Of a DNA stretch of 64,000 nt, positions 1 through 10,400 are shown piece after piece. The notes beneath the pieces are model-generated. The model saw only the letters and a program-made list of their open reading frames with translations, was not told the origin of the DNA and made no database searches. Where the stretch lies: contig NZ_CP033896.1 in NCBI RefSeq assembly GCF_003813965.1, forward strand, positions 2,232,001-2,296,000, written 5' to 3'. The stretch is from Corynebacterium choanae (GTDB taxonomy: Bacteria > Actinomycetota > Actinomycetes > Mycobacteriales > Mycobacteriaceae). The stretch's first letter is position 1; every line of letters begins with the position of its first letter. Position numbers and translations under genes: made by a program.

Positions 1-425
1 AAGAAGCCTGCACACATAGCGACACCGCCCACGAGGGACAGCCAGAAGCCCAGTGCGTTCAGACGCGGGAAAGCCACGTCAGGTGCGCCAATCTGCAGCG
101 GGAGGATGTAGTTAGCAAAACCCCACAGGATTGGCGTGCCGTACAGCAGCAGCATCAAGGTGCCGTGCAGAGTAAACAGCTGGTTGTACTGTTCGTTTGT
201 CAGAAATTGCAGACCCGTGTGGAACAGCTCAGCACGGATCAGCAGGGCCATGAGACCTGCAACTACGTAGAACACGTAGCTCATGAGCAGGTACATCAGA
301 CCGAGGTTTTTGTGGTCGGTGGTAGTGAGCACCCGCCACGCAAAGTTACCTGGCCGGCCATTGCCCATTGGGGCTGGCCGTGCCGGGGCGACCGAGTGGT
401 CTACCCGAGGCACTACTGCGGTCAT
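1..425 (-). CDS. ctaD: cytochrome c oxidase subunit I, N-terminal part (runs off the window)
   Basis: This is the first ~141 codons of the haem-copper oxidase catalytic subunit, an integral membrane protein of the aa3 oxidase that reduces O2 at the end of the respiratory chain. The translation shows the usual actinobacterial start: a short polar N-terminus, then [17 protein letters not shown] leading into the first transmembrane helix, then the [20 protein letters not shown] segment, whose His is an expected haem a ligand. The start ATG (423-425) is preceded on the minus strand by GGAGGAATCT, a strong ribosome binding site. The 3' end lies beyond position 1. In C. glutamicum, as I recall, ctaD lies directly beside nrdF; here about 13 kb, mostly one giant gene, separates them. 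Confidence 0.95.
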   Translation of the reverse strand, partial: MTAVVPRVDHSVAPARPAPMGNGRPGNFAWRVLTTTDHKNLGLMYLLMSYVFYVVAGLMALLIRAELFHTGLQFLTNEQYNQLFTLHGTLMLLLYGTPILWGFANYILPLQIGAPDVAFPRLNALGFWLSLVGGVAMCAGF

Positions 426-1317
426 AGATTCCTCCTGAATTACGCGTTAGTCCCCCACAGGGAACCAATCTAGTTTTCACGCTGGTTTGATCGTAGTGGA
501 CTAAGCGACTGTATTTCCACTGATCCCACCTGCTAATCCGCCGCATCCCGCCCGCCAACCTGATTCTGCAGTAGGCTCATCAAAACACCTGCCAAGTGTT
601 TTCTTCACGTCCCCCCAGCGCGCAGGAACCCCAACTCGCTTTCTTGTGATATGGCCCACCTTTAAGCTTGGGTTCAGGAAGGGGGATTTTTCGTTGGACA
701 GTTTTCCCGCTTTACCCCCAACTGCGATCAATCTTTCGGTGGATACAGGCGTGTCGCGGAACTTTTTTGATCACTGTCACTGTCCACACCGAAGCAGCCG
801 CCCCCGAATGGCTGCGTCCACCGAGAATCGATTGAACATCACGGCACCGGCTGTACCATTGTGGTTCCGCAATAGCGGCCGTCACGCGGGTTTGACTGGT
901 GAGTGCCAGGCGTCGCAGTGACGCACCCGCCCCCTTCCCCTCCCCCACCGCCGCTACAGTGGCAGCGCTGACACATTACGCACGATCCATGGCACCAGCT
1001 ATAGAAATCCGAAGGCACCTGAGAAATGTTCTATCTCAGCGGCCACGGCCGTCCTGTTAGCCATCTTTGAAACCGTAGATCTGTTCTCGATGAGGCAAGC
1101 TTCTCCCGGGTGGGTTGGGTGCAAACCGTTGCGTCGAACATCCACCTGCGAAACGTTGCTTGCAACACCCATAGGATGCACAGCTGCTGCGGAAGATATA
1201 TTTGCACACCTCAGTGCACCGAAAACATTGCGACGCATCCAATACGGGCACGAAATCTAGTATCCGTATCCAGACCCAGGACGCTGCTGTAACACCGGCT
1301 ACTTTCGCCCCACTGCA

Positions 1318-1361
1318 CAATCCTCACCAATAGAGGCAACAATCCTCACCAGTAAAGGCAT
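1318..1361. repeat. 22-bp imperfect tandem duplication
   Basis: Two adjacent units (1318-1339 and 1340-1361), both beginning CAATCCTCACCA, match at 19 of 22 positions. The first unit can fold as a small stem with CCTC and GAGG arms. The repeat lies just beyond the hairpin that follows the giant surface-protein gene. Its function is unknown; it may be a replication-slippage product. Confidence 0.6.
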
Positions 1362-1370
1362 CCACAATGC

Positions 1371-1414
1371 GCAATCCCCGCCAGTACCGTGACCAGGTAC
1401 GTGGCGGGGATTGC
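1371..1414 (-). terminator. strong hairpin, likely terminator of the giant surface-protein gene
   Basis: Perfect 12-bp arms GCAATCCCCGCC (1371-1382) and GGCGGGGATTGC (1403-1414), with a further GTACC/GGTAC pairing inside (1384-1388/1396-1400). It starts 58 bp past the stop of the giant gene, which is read leftwards. No U-run follows on the minus strand, so the terminator role is inferred from position and stability. Confidence 0.65.
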
Positions 1415-1472
1415 TCTTCCTGCAGTTAGCTACAGGAACTTTGCTGCAATTTGCAGCTAGCCGGGAAGCTGC

Positions 1473-4400
1473 CTACTTGTCGTCGCGTCGACGGCGTTTT
1501 GCTGCCAGCAGCAGCACACCAATGATGACAAGGAGGAGAGCAACAACCAAGAGTCCGATTACATTTGCACCAGTGAGGGCAAGGTTGGAATCCGACGCAG
1601 AATTGGATTGCTGCGAGGTGGGCGAGTCTTCCACTTCGGTCTGCGGGGCGACTGGTTGCGGCTCCGGGACTGGGGTCGGTGCAACAACCGGTGGTACGGG
1701 CAATGCCGGGGTCATCGTGCCAAGAATGGGGATGATCCCTACGGCAGCGATGAGCCATGCCCAATCCGGAATCGAAGATCCGGAAGACGATCCAGTCGGC
1801 GGAACAGTCGGTGTTGCAGGCTGCTGTGGACGTAAGACATAAAGCGGATCGCTGCCTGTCACGTTCGTAGCGGTTTCCGTCGACTCCGCGGAGGCATTCA
1901 CTGGAATGTTGACGGTTTCTCCGGCGGGCACCGTGACTTCAACGTTCACAGTGACGGTTTGTCCGACACCCAACACCAGCGGCGGGAGGGAAGGATCATC
2001 ACTGAAGACAATTGTCCCTTCGGGCGTGATGCGCAGCATCGGGCCGTCCGCCGGAATACCTGCAGTCGGTGTCGTCTGCTCACCACCGGTGAGGGTAAAG
2101 GTCTTCCCGTCATTAACAGTGAGTCCCTCAACTTTGGGCACCACATGTTCTAGTGGTTCACCGCCATCGTTGGTCAAAGTCACTGTTGCGGTAACAGTTT
2201 CCGCTTCCGCAGGAACCGAAACTGGATCGTTTGGATTATTTCCGTCGCCTGTTTCAATGCTGTCGATGAAAATCTTCGCACCAAGCTGCGGCGCTGCAGT
2301 GTGCGGGCGCCGAGTATAGAAGGCATCCTCAGCACTGACTTGATTCTTGGTGCTTTGATCGATAGCGGTGATGGTCAATGGGGTGTTCACCCCGATTTGA
2401 CTTGCATCAACACTGACCGTACCAATGATCTGCTGCCCTTGGCTGAGTTCAAGGCGTGGCCAGTCTTCATTATCGCTAAGCACTACCAGTCCTTGCGGGT
2501 TGATCCGCAACACCAGTCCGGGGCCGTTGTTGGCCGCCGGGGTTGGAGTGAGAGGACGACCGGCGGGATCAGAGACAGTAAATACCGTCTCGCCCACATT
2601 CGAATTCGGCACCGTCACTGTGATGTCGCTCAGTGGAGCTTCCCCACTATTGGTCATCGACACCGTCACCGGGAAGCTTGTCTGCCCAGGTTCGAGCGTA
2701 ATCTCAACCGCGGATTCGGGTGTTTGCCCGTCCTTCTCAGACACCGAATCTTGGAAAATTTTGCCGGTAATCGCGGCGGTTTGCGCATTCGGGGTCGTAT
2801 ACAGCGGATCAGTGGCTACAAGCGGCTTCTTCGACTCATCATCGGTGGCAGTTGCCTTTACTGGCGTATTACTTCCGACCTGTGACGCTGCAACCTCAAC
2901 GGTAGCAGTCACTGTCTGCCCCGGCTGAAGCACAAGTGCTGGCAGCGATTCGTCGTCACTGCGCACAATTACTCCATCGCGAACCCGCAGCACGGTTCCT
3001 GGCACATCCGTTGCAACGGTCGGAGAATCCGCGCCAGGTCCAGTCAACGTGAACGACACTGTCGCAAAGTCCACCCCGGGAACCTCAACACCGACACCAG
3101 CCAGTGGTGATTCGCCAGCGTTCTCCACCGTAATAGTGGCCGTAAATGGTTTATTAGCCGATACCACTACTGCCGATTCAGCATCCTGCCCGTCGCCGGT
3201 TTCCACGTCTGTATGGAAAATCTTGGCAACAAGTCCACTGTCGCGGGCTACCACTTCAATCGAGGCAGTGGCTGTGCGCTCCGTGGTGGAGACCCCTTCG
3301 TGGCTGCCGCTGGTTGCGGCAGTGTTCGTGGCGCTACCGGCGGCCAGCTGTTTCGAAGTCACCGTTTCCTCTGCAGTACAGGTTGTCGATTCACCGATAG
3401 CCAACGTGCCGTGACCGTCAAGGAACGCTTGATCAGCACACTGCAGCGTACCGCCACGTGCGATCACACCCTCGTCGATGACGACCACATCTTCTAGTGC
3501 TGTAGGTCCAGGATTACGCACAGTAATGCGGTAGCTGATCGCATCACCAACCCGGACTGGTCCTTGAGTTATTGGCGTCTTAGTGATCTCGATGGCAGGT
3601 GCACCAGTGGAGACATCTGCATTGTCCTCGTTTGAGACAATCGGATTTTCGCTGGTACCGACATTTTCAGGATTCGCATTCGACTCGCCGCGGGCAGGCA
3701 CCACCGAAGTTGCGGTAGCAACATTATTGACCCGCTTGGCGTGAACATCGTCAGCGGTGATAGTCATCGGCGCCGATCGGCACTCCGTCTTCGCTCCTGG
3801 GGCGAGCGTAGTCTGCTCACAAGTGATATCGACGCCGCGATCAGCAAGCAGCTTGTCGTGAATAGTTACCTGCGTAATCGTCACATTGCCGTTGTTGGTG
3901 ACGGTGAATGCATATTCCACCTGTTCACCTTCGACATACACCTGCTGCTTGTCCTTAATCTCCTTTTGCAAGGTGATATTCGGACTGTATGCCACCGGCA
4001 CCTCTGCTGAGACAGTGACAGGTTCAACCTTCTTCGCCCCATATTCGGCACTTGCCGATGCGGTATTGACTATCCGATCGAACCCGTCAACCTCATCTTG
4101 AGTCACCTGCTTGTCAAACTCACAGGTAACGTGGTCGCCGTTGTGCTGCAGGGTCGCCCCGGTTGCAGAAGCTAAGACTGCATCGTCGCTGCAGACAATG
4201 TTTGTAACCGTTGCATCGCTGAGCATTGCATCCACGAGCGTCACCCGCTCCGCTGGAGTGTTGCCCTTGTTCGTCACCGTTATGGTGTAGTGAATCACCG
4301 TGCCAACATCCACCTTATCGCCTGCTGGAACATCGTGAGTTTTCACAATCTCCAGCACCGGCAACCCAGTGGAGAAGGTGGCATCGTCGCTGCTGGTGAC

Positions 4401-7400
4401 ACGTTCTGCCACCGGGACGCTGCTATCTTGCGATGGGGTGAGCGCTGTCACTGTTGCCGTATTCTTCACATTTTCGCCAGCGGCAGCCTGCTCCGCGGTG
4501 ACCGTCCACTTCTGCGGAGTACAACTCGTCGAGGCGTTCGGCGCCAGTGGATCAATGTCACAGGTTAGTGGCGCATCACCGAACATGGGATCAGTGATTT
4601 GCAAATCGTGCAGGGTGACATCACCGGTGTTGGTCACCGTGAATTGGTAAGGCACCACATCGCCTTCGGTGAACAGCAGAGTGTCCGCATCGATTGCCTT
4701 TTCCAGTCTTACTGAAGCAACCTTGGACACCGGCACTTCGGTCGATGCTTCTGCCGTGACCGGTACCTTGTGCTTGGCGTCCTCATCAGTGTTGGTGCTT
4801 TCCGTAGGGATGCCGTTCGAGACAGCAGTGGCCGTAGCGGTATTCAGCAGCGGCTTCCCACTGTCAACATCATCCTGGCTGATCGCCCGGGTAGCGCTAC
4901 AGGTCACCGAGTCACCTCGCTTCGCCAGTGTCACACCGACACCTGACACGACAGCATCCTCTTTGCCCTGTTCACATTCGAAGTCTGTAGGGGCAAACAT
5001 TGGATCAACAATGACCACCTGTTCCAATGGCACGTCACCCATGTTGGTGGCAACGAGCGTATAGGTCACCTTATCCTTCGCTTTCACCGGAGCAGAACCA
5101 GCATCACTGCGCTTTGTGAGCACCAGCTTCGGCTCTGCGACTGGCACCGTCTGCGAGTCGTCATCGCTGACTTTGTTGTTTTCATCAACCCCGGCAAGGT
5201 TAGTGCGATCCATCGGTGCCACACCAGTTACTGCCGCATCGTTGATGAGTTTGCCAGAGCTGTCTGCTGCTTCTTCACGGGTGATCGTGTGCTTTGCAGT
5301 TGTGCACGTCATCGACTTGCCAGGAGCAAGTTCGGACGCCGGGCAACTGATCTCATCATCGGCAAACATCGTGTCAGTGACAACAATATTCGACAGTGTC
5401 ACCAGGCCAGTGTTGGTCACCTGCAGGGTGTAGACGACTTCGTCGCCTTCCACATAGGTTTCCTTCACATAGTCAGCGGCAACCAACTTCTCCAAGGTGA
5501 TACCAGCCAAGGTGGCGTTATTGACCGTGGCTGTTGCAACCTGGGTGGATGTCCGCGTTGTGTCCGGATCCGTTGGATGCGGCAGCAGCCGTGAAGCAGT
5601 TGCCGTGTTCACCGTTGTGTTTGCAGCATCAACCTGGGTTTGTGCAATGGTGGTCTGTGCGAAACACGTGACTGATTTACCCGGATCAATGGTGCCAACC
5701 GCATTGGGTGCAACACCTGCACCTGCAGGGCGGTTGCCAGCTTTTGCATCGTCAAGCGAAACGTCCGCATAGCAGGCGACTTCTTGAGCGTCGGCAAATT
5801 GGGCATCATCAACTTCCACGCCAACAGCTGGAGCATTCCCACCGTTGGTAACCACTACTGCCCACTCGACAACAGAACCGGCTTGCACTTCCGGTTCCCC
5901 TGCCGCGTTAAGAACACCACCGGAAACAATCCGCGCATGTTTTTCAATTGCAAGCGCAGGTGTACCGGCGTTGAAGCTAGCTGTCGCAGGCGCCGATTCC
6001 ACCTTCGTACCGGAAGGATCTTCACCAGTGGCCGTAGCAGTATTGAGCCGCAATGATGCGTCAGCATCAGCTGCCGCCTGCTCTTCGGTGACCTGAACAG
6101 TCGCCCGACAGGTGGTTTTCTCACCGGCACCAAGCGATGTCTTGGCACACTGTGGTGTTGTTTGACCAAGCTTGTCATCGCTAATCGCAAGATTGTTGAT
6201 GGTGCGCTGACCAGAATTGGTCACAGTAAACAGATAGGTGAGTTCGTCACCAGCCTCATAGAGCGGCTGCTGGTTCTCAATCGACTTCACCAAGGTAAGG
6301 GCAGCATCCTGCTTCAACTCTGCGGAGTCTTGGCTGGCATTACCATACGGACGGGCATGGAATGAACCATAGGCTTCCGCGTTGTTGGTAATCGATTCGA
6401 CAGAGTCAACCATTGCTTGGGTGATCTTCACCTTCGAGGTACACGTTGTCGATTCTGCAACCCGCAGCGTCGTACCGGACTGAGATACAAGCTCAGGTCG
6501 ACTCGGACACTCGACGACTGGAGAGACTCCCTCGAAGTATTGCGCTAACGCGTCTGTAAGGGTCACATTCTCCAGATCAACGGTGCCAGAATTTTGCACC
6601 GTGATGTTGAAGGTGGCAACATCCCCAACCCCAAATGGTCCAGGCTGGCTCAGGTCAAGCGACTTTTGCACCTGCAAGGCCGCTTCCCCGATAGCAATGA
6701 AATCGTCACTAGTATCGGAAACTTGTTCATCAGGGAAGCGATCTTGCGGCTTATTCGCCGTCACTGTTGCCGTGTTCTCGATGAGATAACCATTCAGTAC
6801 TTTCTCATTAACGGTGACTGGCTTCGACTGACATGTCCGCTGCTCTCCTGGTGCAAGCGTTGCAAACTGACAATTCTCCAATTCATATCCAGCGTTGGAT
6901 AGCAACGGATCGGTGACGACCACATCAGTCAACGTCAACTCACCAGTGTTTTCAACAGTGAACTCATATTGCACCGTATCCCCTTCAACAACGCCTTCCG
7001 GCTCGCTGAAGTGGGTCTTCTTTAACGAGATACTCGCCTTGTTAGAAGTGGTGACCTTCGCATCATCGGTATCTGTTGTGTAGTTATTCCCATTAGCATC
7101 GCCATATTGCGCATATGCGGTGTTGGTGAATTCGGAATGCTCATCAACAACATCTTGCGGGAAATGGGTCCGCGCCAAACAGACAGCAAGAACACCCGGT
7201 TTAATCAAACCGAAGTTTTCAAAGCCATCACGCCGTTCGTAGCGGTCAGGTTCGTTGTAGATATAACAGTAGAAGTGCTCAAGCCCCCACCGTTTGATCT
7301 CATTATCGAAAAGCTTGCCGGTAGTGACATCTGCATTGCCGATGTTTTCCATCACAATGCGGTAGTAGATCGTTTGACCCGGTCGCACCGGTTCGGTGAC

Positions 7401-10400
7401 GAGATCACCGTCAGGCAGCAACACTTCCTTTTCGAAGGTAAGCTCCGGCGCACCAACCTGGACGCTCGCTGAGCCTGTGGCCGGTGACGGATCAATGCCG
7501 CCAGCGCCCTTACCAGTGACCGTGGCCGTGTTAGTGAGTGTCTTTGGTGTTGTAGCTTCATCAGCCGATTCCTGCTTGGTGTCTTCGAGTTTCACCGTAT
7601 AGAAGCCAGTACAAGTGAACTCTTCACCCGGCGCAATGATCGCATCCTCATTGGCGGAGCAATCCAACGTGCCCAGCATCGGATCTTGGATTTGCACATC
7701 CTTGATAGTCGTATTGCCTTCATTGCGGGCAGTTAACGTGTATTGCACCTCAGTGCCTGGCAGCAGCACAGCATCAGCGTCGACAAGCACATTTTTCGCC
7801 AGGGAAAGGCGCGGCTGAGCAGGTGGCGGAGTGATGGTCGCTATATTATTCGAGCGATCATCATCCTGAACAGGGGTATCTACAGCTGCCCCATTATCGC
7901 CAATGACCTGCGCCTTTGCAGTTGCTGTGATGCTATTGACGAGGTTTTTCGCCCGGTCAATATCGGCTTGTGTGTAGGTAACCTGCACATCACAGTTCAC
8001 TTTGTCACCCACTTCGAGCGACAAGGTGCCACTAGAACCGACCACATCGTTGGTTTTCGCGTTGACGCAAGTACCGACGGTGAGGTCTGCTGAGCCTTCG
8101 TCACGGCCAGATAAGGAATCCGTCACAGTGACTTCATTAAGGCGTACATCACCCTTGTTTTCCAAGACAATACGGAACGTCATCGACCCGGAATTTTCCA
8201 AAGTCCCTGGCGTTTCTTTTACCGCTTCACCCTGCGCATTGAGCACAAACTTTTCAGCATCCAACTGTGGTGTGGCCGGAATTGGGCGCACAGCTGCTTC
8301 GGCCCGTACAGGCTCCAGAGTAACCAACTCAGTCGAACCGGACTCGCGGTATTGCGGCACTGCAGAGACAACGTTGGTCTCTGTCTGTTGCTCGGCGAAG
8401 AATTGCTTATCGACAATAAACTTGCCCACGCAGTAAAACTTTTGCTTTGGCGCCAGGGAATCAATGGTGAACTCGGTAGCGCCCTGCTGAGCCGCCGGAT
8501 TTAAGTTCTCCAAGTTTTCACCGCACACTAATGGCACTTCTTGGCCACTGCGACTAAACCTGTCAGCTACCCCAATCCCAAGCAGCGTCACATTTCCGGT
8601 GTTTTCCATGGTGACAGTGAAGGTGCCTTCATCGCGAGGCTTTAAAGCTTGACTATCGACGCCGTTAATCACCTTTTCGATCTTCATACCAGGCTCAGCA
8701 GCCACCACGTTGACTTCCGCGGTGTCCTTCGCGGAAACTTCCCGACCCTCGTATCTACCTGCAATTGATGCCTCATTTTGTAAGGCTTCTTGAGCGTCCA
8801 CATCCTGTTGTGTGACCTTGTAGCTCACCGTACAGGTATAGCGATCATTCGGCTGTAGTACGGCACCACCAACCAAGTCAATGGGTCGCGGCGACTCCAT
8901 TTCCTGCGACTGCACAGTACATATGACATCTATCTTGCGAGCCGCTGCCCACGCATCGGTGAGAATAACCGATTCCAATGGGACATTCCCTGTATTCGAG
9001 CCACTGATTGTGAATGTAGCTGTACTACCGACCGCATACTTCGTTGAACTATCGGCGGATTTCTCCAACGTGATGTTGGGTTCAATCTGCCGAACCGCGA
9101 AATCAACATTCACAATATTGTTCACAGAGCCGTCAGATGCCTTCGGCACGGTAAACGGAACCGTCTTTGCAACCACAGCCTTCGGATCTGTTGATCCACC
9201 ATCGATCACGTTCGCAACACTGATCGAGCTGCTGCCAGGAGACGCGGCCGGTAGGAAGGAATAGTTCTGGATAAACGTTGCTTGATACGAACTATCCACC
9301 CGCAATTCCACGGTGTATCCAGTTCCTGGAGGCACCTTCGGGAACTTATAGTTACCTTGCCCATCAACCTCGACAACCAGGTCTTTCCCGTTGACTTGGA
9401 CTGGCTGACCATCACTGTCTAGCAGATGAGCAGTAACCTTTCCCGCTGGGATGCTGGCCAGTTTGCTACTGTCTTTCGTGATCTCAGTGTCGGTGAGCCC
9501 AAGGTCATAGATCGAACCACTCACCGCTGGAGCAATAGTAATTGCCTGCAGGTCGCAGTTGAATTGCTGATGATTTGGATCATCTGCTTGCTCTTGGGTC
9601 TGTGCCGCACATGTCTCCGCATCGGGCACCTTGATCAAGTCTCGGGTGGAGCCCAAAGCAAAGTTCTTCACGATACCAACGTTGCTGCCAGTAACCCTAA
9701 GCTTTAACGTCACTGTGGCTTTTTTCGCAGAGCCTTCGATATTGTCCGGCGAGACAACCCCTCGATCAGTAAGCAAACCTGGGAACCAGACGATGTGACC
9801 CCCGTTATCCGCAGTCAGTTCCCCTTCATCATCGGCGATAGCCTCGTCGAGCGCGGCATCGTGGTAATCCGTTACCACATCACCGACAGTTTCATCCTCC
9901 ACGGTTTCCACATATTCCAAGCCGGCAGGAATCAAATCTCGGATCATTGGCGACTCTAACACGATGCCCTTTTCAGCAGTTTGCACCGAAATCTTAAAGA
10001 GCACATAGTCGCCGACGCCCAGCACGTAATCGCCAGGATCTGCACCGTCGAACGCCTTGTCGGCTGTATCGGTTCCGCCGCCATTGCCAGGAAGAATCAC
10101 CGATTTATTAATTTTCAATTCGGGTGCATACTTCACCCGCGCCACAGCGGGAGGAACAGTGCCCAGATCGACACCGCTGTCAGAGTTCGAAGCCCGAAAC
10201 GACGCACGGTTAATAGCAATGTCGTCGTCACCAATGCCAGTGCCGTTCGCGTCATTCTTCGGCATCTTCATATTGACTTCGACAAATGCCGGGCCAAGCA
10301 CCAACCCGGTGAACTCTATCCGGAAGTAGCGAACCTGATCCCAGGCAATACCCTTGTCGGCAAGCTGCTCTGCAGTATGCCATTCGCCTAGTGCGTTGAA

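Larger units (their letters stand above)
426..1472. other. long intergenic region upstream of ctaD
   Basis: About 1 kb without a convincing gene. All open frames here are short and overlap on both strands, and none gives a recognisable protein. The ctaD promoter must lie at the low-coordinate end, since ctaD is transcribed leftwards. The other end holds a 22-bp imperfect tandem repeat (1318-1361) and a strong hairpin (1371-1414) that probably ends the giant gene. I see nothing else. Confidence 0.6.

Noticed and set aside
1906..6056. Many rightward open frames opposite the giant gene
   Set aside because: They are rich in Ser, Val and Thr in patterns that mirror the reverse frame of the repeat protein, lack ribosome sites and match no protein I know.
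3240..9095. Possible CRISPR or DNA-level tandem array
   Set aside because: The periodicity is about 390 bp and is clear only in the protein; the DNA has diverged, so these are protein domain repeats.
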